Shown piece after piece: positions 45,004-53,451 of a stretch of 64,000 nucleotides of DNA (its first letter is position 1; each line of letters starts with the position of its first letter). The stretch lies in assembly GCA_963798275.1 (NCBI GenBank), contig CAWCTB010000032.1:1-64000 (forward strand). Direction: 5' to 3'. A program made the translations under genes and the position numbers. Origin of the DNA: CAWCTB01 sp963798275 (GTDB lineage Bacteria > Acidobacteriota > Terriglobia > Terriglobales > Acidobacteriaceae). The notes below the pieces were generated by a model. It did no database searches. It saw only the letters and a list, made by a program, of their open reading frames with translations, and had not been told where the DNA came from.

Positions 45004-45900
45004 TCAACTCCGCAGAGCGGCCCGCATGGCGTCGCGCAGCTCCGGGTAAGCAAAGCGGTATCCCGCCGCTTGCAGGGTGCCAGGTTTCACCCGGGCGGAA
45101 TCCAGCAGCAGGGCCTGCCCCATTTCCCCCAGCAAGGCCTTTACTGCGAAGGCCGGCAGCGGAATGATCGCGGGAAGGTGCAGCTCTGCCGCGAGTGCCT
45201 TTACGAACTCCACATTCCGCACCGGGCTGGGCGCGACGGTGTTGACCGCCCCGCGCAACTGTTCGCTCTGAAGGGCAAAGACAAAAGCTCCCGTGACATC
45301 GTCCAGAGAAACCCAGCTCCAGAACTGACGGCCATCGCCAATCCTGCCTCCTAAGCCCAGCTTGAAGGGCAGCAGCAGCGGAGGCAGAGCGCCACCATCG
45401 TGCGCCAGCACCACGCCAATGCGCAAGTGGACCACCCGCAGACCGGCCTCCCGTGCCGGGTTGGCCGCCGCCTCCCACGCCACGCACGCTTCCGGCAGGA
45501 AACCCTGTCCCGGCGCGCTGTCTTCGGTGAGCAACTCGTCTCCCCGGTTGCCGTAGTACCCAATCGCCGAAGCGGCTACAAAAATTCCGGGCGCTCCGGT
45601 CCGGCGAAACGACTCGGCCGCAGCGGTGGCGAGCGTTCGCGTGCTATGCACCCGGCTGTCGCGCACTTCCTGCTTGAACTTTGCGGTCCAGCGCCCGGCG
45701 ATGCTTTTTCCCGCCAAGTGAACGACGGCGTCGAAGAAGGCCAGTTTCTCCGGCTCCAATGGCCGATTGGGATCCCATGGTATTTCTCCGGCCTGGGGAC
45801 TGCGCCGCACCAGCGCGGAAACTTGCTCCCCGGCTGCAGTCAGGCGCTGCCGTAACGCCGTGCCGATCAAGCCTGACGCCCCGCTCATCAATATGTTCAT
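45004..45900 (-). CDS. TIGR01777-type NAD(P)-dependent epimerase/oxidoreductase
   Basis: 298 residues, Rossmann fold from the first residues: MNILMSGASGLIGTALRQRL (GxxGxxG). The extended-SDR YxxxK equivalent is around AIGYYGNRGDELL. Family-specific strings include VVHLAGKSIAGRWTAKFKQE, LPEACVAWEAAANPAREAGL and LRIGVVLAHDGGALPPLLLP. ATG 45900 fits. It is divergent from the (p)ppGpp synthetase gene, separated by 75 bases. Substrate unknown. Confidence 0.88.
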   Translation of the reverse strand: MNILMSGASGLIGTALRQRLTAAGEQVSALVRRSPQAGEIPWDPNRPLEPEKLAFFDAVVHLAGKSIAGRWTAKFKQEVRDSRVHSTRTLATAAAESFRRTGAPGIFVAASAIGYYGNRGDELLTEDSAPGQGFLPEACVAWEAAANPAREAGLRVVHLRIGVVLAHDGGALPPLLLPFKLGLGGRIGDGRQFWSWVSLDDVTGAFVFALQSEQLRGAVNTVAPSPVRNVEFVKALAAELHLPAIIPLPAFAVKALLGEMGQALLLDSARVKPGTLQAAGYRFAYPELRDAMRAALRS

Positions 45901-45975
45901 ATCTCCCTCAGTCGGCAGTCCGGAAGTAAGGCAGGTGGACCGGAAGCCAGAGCCGCACCTGTCGTATACTCGATT

Positions 45976-48210
45976 ATGGCGACATTGCGCCAGACCATCG
46001 CGACCAACGTGCTCACGGTTACCCGCTATCGCGATCTTCTGCGCAAGATCCGCTCCTACCGCCCCAACGACGACCTCGAACTGGTCAAGAAAGCCTACGA
46101 GTTTTCCCTGGAACATCACCAGGGGCAGGTGCGCGCTTCAGGCGAACCCTACCTTGTCCATCCCCTCGAAGTAGCGATGGTTCTGGCCGAAATGCGGCTC
46201 GACACCACGGCCATCGCCGCCGGGTTGCTGCATGACATGGTGGAGGACACCAAAGTAACCGTCGACGAGATCAAGACCAGATTTGGCGAACAGGTGGCCC
46301 ACATCGTCGAGGGTGTCACCAAGATCAGCAAGCTGGAATTCGCCTCGCGCGAAGAAGCCCAGGCCGAGAGCGTCCGCAAGATGGTACTGGCCATGGTGGA
46401 CGACATTCGCGTGGTGCTCATCAAGCTCGCTGACCGGCTGCATAATATGCGCACCCTGAAACACCTTTCGCCCGAACGGCAACTCAAGGTCGCTCGCGAG
46501 ACGCAGGAGATTTACGCTCCCATCGCGCACCGTCTGGGGATGGGCAAAATCCGCGGCGAACTGGAAGACCTCGCCTTTCAGTACGTCGATCCCATTGCCT
46601 ACAACCAGGTGAAGGAAGCCATTGAGGCGCGACGGAAGCGAGGCGAAACCTTTCTTGCCGGGATCCAAAAGGTCATCGAAGACAAGCTCAAGGAACTCGG
46701 CATCCAGGCCCGGGTCGATGCCCGCATCAAGCGCATTTATAGCATCTACCAGAAACTGCAGCGGCAGCGCATCTCGGTCGACCAGATTTACGACATGATG
46801 GCGCTGCGCATCATCACCCAGTCGGTCAACGATTGCTATGCCGTGCTCGGCATCATTCACAACCAGTGGCGGCCAGTCCCGGGGCGCATCAAGGACTTCA
46901 TCGCCATGCCGCGGCCCAACGGCTACAAGTCGCTGCACACCACAGTGATCTCGGAGAACGGCCAGGCCTTCGAAGTGCAGATCCGTACCGAGGAGATGCA
47001 CAAAACGGCCGAGGAAGGCATCGCCGCACACTGGAAATACAAGGACGGCCCCATCTCGGCCCGTGACGAACAGCGCCTTGCCTGGTTGCGCCAGGTGGTC
47101 GACTCGCAGCTGGATGTGGCCAACGCGGAAGAGTTCGTTTCCAATCTGAAGGTCGATCTCTTCCCCGAAGAGGTCTACACTTTCACCCCCAAAGGTAAGA
47201 TCGTGATCCTGCCGCGCGAAGCCACGCCGGTCGACTTCGCCTACACCATTCACTCGCAAGTTGGGGATACCTGCGTTGGCGCCAAGGTGAACGGGCGCAT
47301 CGTGCCGCTGCGCTACAAGCTGCGCTCGGGCGACATCGTCGAGATTCTGACCCAGCCTGGACATCACCCCAGCCGCGACTGGCTGGGCTTCGTGAGGTCG
47401 GGGCGGGCGCGGCAAAAGATTAAGCATTGGCTCAACATTCATCAGCGAGAGCGCGCCATCGAAATCGGACGCAAGCTGATCGAAAAAGAAGCCCGCAAGT
47501 ACCGCATCGCGCTTAAAGAAATTAACGAAGCGGAGTTGACGCGCGTGGCCACGGAAAACGGTCTCGGTCGTCCTGACGACCTGCTGGCGGCGATCGGCTA
47601 CGGCAAATTCTCCTCCCGCAGCATCCTGGCGCGGCTGCTTCCTGCCGAGCAGGCCGGCAACGTTCCCCACGAGCCCGGAAAGTCCGATGACGAGCAGTCC
47701 AGCAGCTTTACCAGCGTAGTGCGCCGCGTCTTTGGCGGCGATTCTTCGGCCATCAAGGTCAAGGGGCACGACGATCTGATGGTGTATCGCGCGCGCTGTT
47801 GCAATCCCATTCGCGGCGAAGACATCGTCGGGTATGTTACTCGTGGCAAGGGCGTGGCTGTACATTCCAAAGCGTGCCCCAACGTCAACAACCTGATGTA
47901 CGAGCCCGAGCGGCGCATCGCGGTCGAGTGGGGGCACGACGGAACGTCCGGTACCACCCCCTGGTCGGGCGGCTATCCGGTGAAGCTGGTGGTGTTGTGC
48001 GACAACCGTCCGGGAATGCTCAAACAGATCACCGCCGTCATCAGCGATGCCGACACCAACATTCGCAACATCGAAGCCAAGACCGCCGAAACCCACGCCA
48101 CCGTCGACATCATCGTAGAGATCGCCGATCTCCGGCACCTGGAACGCATTGTCGCCGGCGTGCGCAAGATCGCCGGCGTCCGCGACGTGCAACGGGTGCA
48201 GAAGCTGTAA
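45976..48210 (+). CDS. rsh: Bifunctional (p)ppGpp synthetase/hydrolase (Rel/SpoT family)
   Basis: 744 residues, full length. The N-terminal HD hydrolase has H62 (YLVHPLEVA), H86-D87 (LLHDMVEDT) and LIKLADRLHNMRTL, so the hydrolase site is intact. The synthetase domain has RIKRIYSIYQKLQRQRISVD, RPNGYKSLHTTVI and FEVQIRTEEMHKTAEEGIAA, so both activities are expected. TGS domain at about 405-465 (YTFTPKGKIVILPREATPVD), then a helical zinc-finger region with CCNPIRGEDIVGYVTRGKG, and a C-terminal ACT domain (VLCDNRPGMLKQITAVISDA). This single enzyme probably controls the whole stringent response. Confidence 0.95.
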   Translation: MATLRQTIATNVLTVTRYRDLLRKIRSYRPNDDLELVKKAYEFSLEHHQGQVRASGEPYLVHPLEVAMVLAEMRLDTTAIAAGLLHDMVEDTKVTVDEIKTRFGEQVAHIVEGVTKISKLEFASREEAQAESVRKMVLAMVDDIRVVLIKLADRLHNMRTLKHLSPERQLKVARETQEIYAPIAHRLGMGKIRGELEDLAFQYVDPIAYNQVKEAIEARRKRGETFLAGIQKVIEDKLKELGIQARVDARIKRIYSIYQKLQRQRISVDQIYDMMALRIITQSVNDCYAVLGIIHNQWRPVPGRIKDFIAMPRPNGYKSLHTTVISENGQAFEVQIRTEEMHKTAEEGIAAHWKYKDGPISARDEQRLAWLRQVVDSQLDVANAEEFVSNLKVDLFPEEVYTFTPKGKIVILPREATPVDFAYTIHSQVGDTCVGAKVNGRIVPLRYKLRSGDIVEILTQPGHHPSRDWLGFVRSGRARQKIKHWLNIHQRERAIEIGRKLIEKEARKYRIALKEINEAELTRVATENGLGRPDDLLAAIGYGKFSSRSILARLLPAEQAGNVPHEPGKSDDEQSSSFTSVVRRVFGGDSSAIKVKGHDDLMVYRARCCNPIRGEDIVGYVTRGKGVAVHSKACPNVNNLMYEPERRIAVEWGHDGTSGTTPWSGGYPVKLVVLCDNRPGMLKQITAVISDADTNIRNIEAKTAETHATVDIIVEIADLRHLERIVAGVRKIAGVRDVQRVQKL

Positions 48211-48213
48211 GGG

Positions 48214-48341
48214 AGCTGTCAGGCGCCAGCTATCAGCAGTCAGCTATCAACTTCGAGCCGAAAAGCTGTTTTTCTGACAATCAACAACTGCCCACTCACG
48301 ACCATCTTTTGCTGATAACTGACAACTGCCCCCTGACAACT
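48214..48341. repeat. Imperfect inverted repeat in the rsh/bcp convergent spacer
   Basis: Arms 48214-48244 and 48311-48341 match 23 of 31 positions when one is reverse-complemented; both carry the CTGTCAG or CTGACAAC motif. They could form a long hairpin at the shared 3' end of two convergent genes. Confidence 0.5.
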
Positions 48342-48801
48342 ATCCCTTGCCCTTTACCAGTGCCAACACTTCTTCGGCATGCCCGTCGGGCTTCACGTTC
48401 TCGAACACATGCGCGATCTTGCCGTCCGGTCCAATCAGGAATGTGGTGCGGGCGATGCCCAGCACCTTTCTGCCGTACATGTTCTTTTCTTTCAAGACGC
48501 CGAATTTCTTAGCCACTTCTTTCTGGTCGTCGGCCAGCAGGGTATACGGAAGCTCCTCTTTTTCTTTAAACTTCTTTTGGGCGGAAGGTTTATCGGGCGA
48601 AATGCCGAGGACGACCAGGCCAGTCTTCTGCAGCTTGGCGTATGCGTCGCGGAACCCGCGAGCCTCAATGGTTCAGCCGGGGGTGTTGGCCTTCGGGTAG
48701 AAGAACAGGACGACGGTCTTGCCTCGGAACTGTTCGAGCGAAACCGGGTTTCCGTCTTCGTCGGGCAGGGTGAATTCGGGAGCTTTCTTGTTGTTTGCCA
48801 T
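48340..48801 (-). CDS. bcp: Bcp-type peroxiredoxin selenoprotein (Sec at the TGA 48673-48675)
   Basis: 153 residues if the in-frame TGA (codon 43) is selenocysteine. It opens MANNKKAPEFTLPDEDGNPV and then EQFRGKTVVLFFYPKANTPG. The TGA takes the place of the peroxidatic Cys in the universal peroxiredoxin motif PxxxTxxC (P36, T40, U43). Sequence continues TIEARGFRDAYAKLQK, then VVLGISPDKPSAQKKF, IARTTFLIGPDGKIAHVF, and stop at 48340-48342. The bulk of Bcp proteins have Cys five residues later as resolving Cys; here that position is Arg, so a one-Sec mechanism is expected. The start is MANNKK at 48801. A bacterial-type SECIS candidate follows the TGA. Confidence 0.9.
48647..48672 (-). promoter_or_regulatory. 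Candidate bacterial SECIS hairpin of the Bcp gene
   Basis: On the minus strand a six-pair stem UCGCGG / CCGCGA encloses the loop GUU (48647-48661). The apical loop starts 17 bases after the UGA and begins with G, within the distance and loop rules used for bacterial SECIS. The upper part reads GGGUUCC, sharing GGUUCC with the hairpin of the deiodinase-like gene. Confidence 0.72.
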
Positions 48802-48905
48802 AGGTACCCATCTATACCGTAAAACTTGCCGGTGCGCCACCGGCCTGCTGCTCGGCGTTCTCCTGTTGTTCAGTTTTTGCGCGGCGCGAGGCCCAGCGGC
48901 CTGAA

Positions 48906-50391
48906 ATGCGTCGTCCGGAGAGTGACCCGAACGCCGCGCCTGCTCCGGCGAAGAAGTCCAAGCGCGGCCCACGCGCGCTGGCTGTGGTGGAGTTTCTCCC
49001 CGGAGGCGCCACCCGCCTGGTGCCTATCGCTCTCTGGATTGACGGCAAGTATTATGACGCCAGCCTTTACGGAGCGAACCCAGAGCCGTTGGCCGTGGAA
49101 CCTGGCACCGTCTACGAGGCCCAAGCTTATGGCGAGCCCACCGGAACCTTCGTGGTGAACACACCGAAGCAAGTCAACGGCTCGTGGGTTGCCGACGGGC
49201 GCTGGAAGCCGCATCTCGCGCTCGACGAAAAGCTCGCCGCCGACGCAGCCAAGCGGCCAAAGGCAAAGTCCAGCGAAAGCCATGCGATTTTCACCGGTGA
49301 CCCTGACGAAGGGCCTCCGGTGTTGCACCGCTCGGGTGGCAGCGGCTCGACGACCAAGGACCAGCCGAGCGCGCCCGCCTCGTCCCCGAGCTCCGCCTCG
49401 CCCGGCACTTCGGCCAAGCCCGCGCAGAGCGAACCGGCACAAACCGCGTCTTCCCAAAGCGGCCGTCCCACCCTGGGGCCCGCCGATTCGGACTCTGGTT
49501 CGGGCTCCACCGCCGCACAGACCAGCGGCGGCAACACTACACCGCCGGAGTACGATCCTAACCGGCCGGTGCTGAAACGGTCGCCAGCGGATTCCTCAAA
49601 TAGCAGATCGTCGGACTCAGACAACGATCCAGATCGCCCCGTTCTGACACGTCCCGTGAGTTCCGCGAGTACCACAACGTCAGACACTCACGAATCTATT
49701 CCAGCGCCTGACCAGGACGAAAACGATCCCGACCGGCCGGTCTTGAGCCGCGGCAAGCCGGCAGCCGCGGGGAAAGCAGCACCGGTCGTCGCCGGCAAGC
49801 CTTCCGGTAAGTCCGCCGGCGTGACCAGCCAAGCGAAAGCCCTGCCCGCGGGAAAGCTACTTTCTTACCCGGCGATCTCCGACGCTGGCCAGTATGAAAC
49901 CCGCTCGTTGTTGTACGCCATGACGCCGGAGCAGCGGCAGCAGAAGGCTCCGCCGATGCTGGCGCTGGCTCTGGCTGACATCCGCGCGTTTGCTGCCAAA
50001 CGTCCCGGGCCCGCGGTACCCAAGACAGCGGTGATTACCGACTACGACTTGCGCCTCTTTGACCTGGACTTCAGCAATTCGCCCACCATGGTGCTTACCG
50101 CGAAACTCCCTGTCGCTGGCGGTGGCAGCAAGCCATTCGTTTATTACGCAACCATCGTGGCGCGCCTCGATATCAACGACCAGCCACAGAAGATCTTCAG
50201 CGCGGTAACCGACACCGCACATCTCGACGTCTATCCGCGGCTGGAACTGGTCGACGCTATCGACGCTGACGCCAACGGCCGTGGGCGACCTGCTCTTTCG
50301 GCAGTACTCGGACGTTGGCAGCAGCTACGGGCTGTATCGCGTGTTTCCCTACCAGATGGAGAAGGTGTTCGAGGGCGGATCGTCGCTTTAG
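48906..50391 (+). CDS. Protein with repeated DPxRPVLxR motifs, frameshift near the 3' end
   Basis: The N-terminal domain (residues 1-115) has ALAVVEFLPGGATRLVPIAL, then WIDGKYYDASLYGANPEPLA. A low-complexity Ser/Ala/Pro-rich middle carries the motif DPDEGPPVLHR, YDPNRPVLKR, NDPDRPVLTR and NDPDRPVLSR. The C-terminal domain includes FVYYATIVARLDINDQPQKI. The frame shifts near 50280; the correct ending is YSDVGSSYGLYRVFPYQMEK and TAG at 50389-50391. A signal-like stretch (GLLLGVLLLFSFCAARGPAA) is present just upstream in another frame, so a further indel near 48900 may hide the true exported N-terminus. Function unknown. Confidence 0.6.
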
Positions 50392-50545
50392 GCAGCGCCA
50401 GTCCCATTTCGAGATTTCCCATTTTCGCACCGATCAACAACAAAGCTCGCGACAGGTCGAAAACTAGCAGCCGCTCATTTATACTGAGCCGTTTGCCTGA
50501 GTCCGGCGAAGCCTTCTGGTAGGCGCCCGCTCGGTGGAGGAGCCT

Positions 50546-51316
50546 GTGAAGATTCTGGTTTGCATGAAACAAGTACCGCAGAAGGACGCACCCCTGAAGC
50601 TCAACGACAGCGGCACGTGGATCCGCGAGGACCTCTCCTACGAAGTCAATGAACCGGACGCCTACGCGCTGGAAGAGGCCCTCCGCCAGAGAGAGAAGCA
50701 CGGCGGCGAGGTGGTGGTCATTACCAGCGGGCCTGCCCGCGCCCAGCAGGTCTTGCGGGAAGCGCTCGCCAAAGGCGCCGACCGGGCCATCCATCTCGAG
50801 GGCGATGCTTTTGTGGGTCTCGACGCGTTCAACACCGCCAAGGCGTTCGCGGCTGTCGTGAAGGAGGAGAACTTCGATCTGATCTTCACCGGCCTGCAAT
50901 CCGACGACTACGGTTTTGCGCAGACCGGCGTCATTCTGGCCGAGCTGATGGGTTGGCCCCACGCGACCATCATTATGCAGATCGAGAAACAAGACGGTGG
51001 CATTCGCGTCAAGCGCGAACTTGAAGCCGGATACTTCCAGTTCGTCGATATGCCGGTACCCGCGGTGCTGACCATCCAGTCGGGCATCAATAAGCTTCGC
51101 TACGCCACCTTGATCGGAATCAAGCAGGCTAAGAACAAGCCGCTCAAGAAAGTTACGTTCGACGAAGTGAAGGCAGCGCTGGGCGAGAACCTCCAGAAGA
51201 TTGAGAAGCTCTACATCCCCAAGAAAACCAAGCAGACAGAAACGCTGGAAGGTCCTCCTGCAGAAATTGCCAAGAAATTGGCGGACAAGCTGCGCAACGA
51301 CATGCATGTCATCTAG
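50546..51316 (+). CDS. etfB: Electron transfer flavoprotein, beta subunit
   Basis: 256 residues from GTG 50546, with GGAGGAGCCT just upstream. It opens KILVCMKQVPQKDAPLKLND, and has EVNEPDAYALEEALRQ, LIFTGLQSDDYGFAQTGVIL and VPAVLTIQSGINKLRYATLI, the ETF-beta signature region near residue 180. It binds AMP and, together with etfA, carries electrons from acyl-CoA dehydrogenases to the quinone pool. The usual adjacency to etfA is broken by two small genes here. Confidence 0.94.
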   Translation: MKILVCMKQVPQKDAPLKLNDSGTWIREDLSYEVNEPDAYALEEALRQREKHGGEVVVITSGPARAQQVLREALAKGADRAIHLEGDAFVGLDAFNTAKAFAAVVKEENFDLIFTGLQSDDYGFAQTGVILAELMGWPHATIIMQIEKQDGGIRVKRELEAGYFQFVDMPVPAVLTIQSGINKLRYATLIGIKQAKNKPLKKVTFDEVKAALGENLQKIEKLYIPKKTKQTETLEGPPAEIAKKLADKLRNDMHVI

Positions 51317-51456
51317 TTTTCCAACACCGGCCCAGGGCCGGGGCAGCTTTGCGGCTGCGACTCAGTTCTTTGCAATCTACTGGTCTTCGCTACGGCGTGG
51401 AACCGGCGCTCGGGCATCTAATTCGGAGGGAGAACATTCCTCTTGAGGTGGATACG

Positions 51457-51777
51457 ATGCCGGACAGCGATTACTCCTACACCGAAGCCGACAGCGCGGC
51501 AGAAGGCCGTCGCCTCGGTTCCGTGTTACTGGTCCTCGGCTGGACGCTGCTTTGGATGGACGTGCTGCTGGGTATCTATTTCTTCATCAGCTTGCGTGAC
51601 GGCTCCATGTTTTGGCCGGTCTGGCTGGCGGTGGAAGGTCTGGCGGGACTAGTACTGGTTATTGTGGGAACGCATTATCGGCGGATGGTGCGACCGACCC
51701 GACTGGCGGAACGCGCTACCCGACACATGCTCTGGGAGCAACGCCGCGAGGATGAGGAAGAACGGCACGTGGTGTAG
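51457..51777 (+). CDS. Two-TM membrane protein within the etf cluster
   Basis: 106 residues from ATG 51457 (MPDSDYSYTEADSAAEGRRL), with two TM helices (VLLVLGWTLLWMDVLLGIYF and PVWLAVEGLAGLVLVIVGTH) and a basic/acidic C-terminal tail (EQRREDEEERHVV). Its location between etfB and etfA and the same orientation suggest coexpression. No family recognised. It could anchor or assist the ETF system, but this is only a guess. Confidence 0.6.
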   Translation: MPDSDYSYTEADSAAEGRRLGSVLLVLGWTLLWMDVLLGIYFFISLRDGSMFWPVWLAVEGLAGLVLVIVGTHYRRMVRPTRLAERATRHMLWEQRREDEEERHVV

Positions 51778-51913
51778 CAACGCGAGAGTCCCAAAACGGT
51801 TCTCTGCAGTCGTCCGTTCTCTAGCATCTTTCGTGCCAGTCAACTTACGGCGTAAGCTGGTCTTGCGGCGTGAGGGGCGGTAGCGAGAGTGGCGAATCGC
51901 ATGGGGAGGCGAT

Positions 51914-52120
51914 ATGCCATCAGAAGAAGGTCTGGAAAATGGAAAGGCACTCATGGTCATTGGGTGGGTGTGTGTCCTGTTCGCGTTGCTGGTGTTCTTC
52001 TTTAATCCGGCAGCGCTTAAGCTGGGACAGACCCGCATCGAGATCATTGCTGGAGCACTGGTGGTGGCAGGGCTGATCCTGAACCTGATCGGTGCCCGGG
52101 TTAAGGCACGCAACCGGTGA
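51914..52120 (+). CDS. Small membrane protein within the etf cluster
   Basis: 68 residues. One clear TM helix (LMVIGWVCVLFALLVFFFNP) and a second (IIAGALVVAGLILNLIGARV) with a positively charged end. ATG 51914 is preceded by GGGGAGGCGAT. Function unknown. It sits between etfB and etfA, like the preceding small gene. Confidence 0.6.
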   Translation: MPSEEGLENGKALMVIGWVCVLFALLVFFFNPAALKLGQTRIEIIAGALVVAGLILNLIGARVKARNR

Positions 52121-52259
52121 CTCCGGCTAGCAGAGCGGCTCAGGCGCAGCGAGATGGAATGTAGGCGGCGCAAGGCTTCGGCCGGCGCGGCATAGGTGGT
52201 TTCATACTCTTCGAATAAGCGCACCCGGTACATCCGGCGGCGCACGGAATCCAAATACA

Positions 52260-53252
52260 ATGGCAGACACGATCCTGGTGGTAGTTGAGCAACGCGAAGG
52301 CAAACTGAACCGCGTGTCCTGGGAGACACTCACCGGTGCGCAGGAACTGGCATCCGCAACTGGCTGGGCCCTTGAAGCTGCAGTGGTGGGCAGCGGCGTC
52401 GGTGAAATCGCCAATGCAGTCGCCGCAAAGAAGGTGGCCAAGGTCTACGACGTCGAGTCGCCCGGACTTGAACCGTACACCCCGGACGCCTTCGTCGCAG
52501 CTTTGAAGAAGTTGGTCGAATCCACGCAGCCCAAACTTGTGTTGATGCCGCACACCTACCAGGTGCGCGACTTCGCGCCGAAGCTCGCGACCGTGCTCAA
52601 TCGTTCGCTCATCAGCGACGCAATCGGCTTCAAGTACGAGGGCGGAAGGCTGCTCTTTACCCGGCAGATGTTTCAGGGCAAGTTTGCTGCTGATGTGTCC
52701 TTCGTTGGCGAAGCTCCTTACTTCGCTACTTTCCAGAACGGCGCTTTTCGCGGAGACAAAGTGGAAGACGGCAGTGCGGCCGCTCCCGTCGAGACCGTGA
52801 ACGTCGAAATTGCCGACGGCGTGGTTCGCAATAAACCCGAGGCTCCCTTCAAAGAGGCCAGGCAGGCGGTCGATCTCACCCAGGCCGAGATCATTGTCGC
52901 GGTTGGCCGTGGTATCAAGGAGCAGAAAAACATCGAGATGGCAAAACAGTTGGCGGACGCCATGGGCGGAGAGATTGCGGCCTCGCGTCCCATCTGCGAT
53001 TCCGGCTGGCTTCCCATGGATCGTCAGGTTGGTTCTTCGGGACAGACGGTTACGCCCAAGTTGTATCTCGCGCTGGGCATCAGCGGCGCCATTCAGCACG
53101 TGGTCGGCATGAAGGGCTCGCGCGCCATCGTCGCCATCAATAAGGATTCGGAGGCGCCGATCTTTGAGATCGCAGACATCGCCGTGGTCGGAAATCTATT
53201 CGAGATCGTCCCCCCGTTGATTGAAGAAGTGAAAAAGGTGAAGAGCTCCTAG
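52260..53252 (+). CDS. etfA: Electron transfer flavoprotein, alpha subunit
   Basis: 330 residues. N-terminal alpha/beta domain MADTILVVVEQREGKLNRVS. The FAD domain has VGRGIKEQKNIEMAKQLADA, ASRPICDSGWLPMDRQVGSS and GQTVTPKLYLALGISGAIQH, which contain the conserved FAD contacts (SSGQTV, GISGAIQH). DSEAPIFEIADIAVVGNLFE completes the family signature. The start ATG 52260 directly follows a 140-base spacer. It pairs with etfB and the downstream ETF dehydrogenase. Confidence 0.95.
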   Translation: MADTILVVVEQREGKLNRVSWETLTGAQELASATGWALEAAVVGSGVGEIANAVAAKKVAKVYDVESPGLEPYTPDAFVAALKKLVESTQPKLVLMPHTYQVRDFAPKLATVLNRSLISDAIGFKYEGGRLLFTRQMFQGKFAADVSFVGEAPYFATFQNGAFRGDKVEDGSAAAPVETVNVEIADGVVRNKPEAPFKEARQAVDLTQAEIIVAVGRGIKEQKNIEMAKQLADAMGGEIAASRPICDSGWLPMDRQVGSSGQTVTPKLYLALGISGAIQHVVGMKGSRAIVAINKDSEAPIFEIADIAVVGNLFEIVPPLIEEVKKVKSS

Positions 53253-53451
53253 ACAGCCTCGGCTTGTTGATGACGGATTTTGCGCCGCTGCTCGAACGCA
53301 ACGCCTTCTACTAACCTGAATTGAATCTGCGCGTTCCAGCGGCTGTGCAGTGCGGCTCGGCGGAGGGCTACCCTGCGTCTGTTCGCAAATCTAGAACAAA
53401 TCGATCCAGTAGTGGCACAATGATGCTGCGCACGAATTGGAAAGGTCTCCA

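Noticed and set aside
46138..48192. 684-residue open frame on the minus strand opposite rsh
   Set aside because: A shadow of the GC-rich rsh gene. Its composition is that of a mirrored coding strand, and the plus-strand protein has all family motifs.
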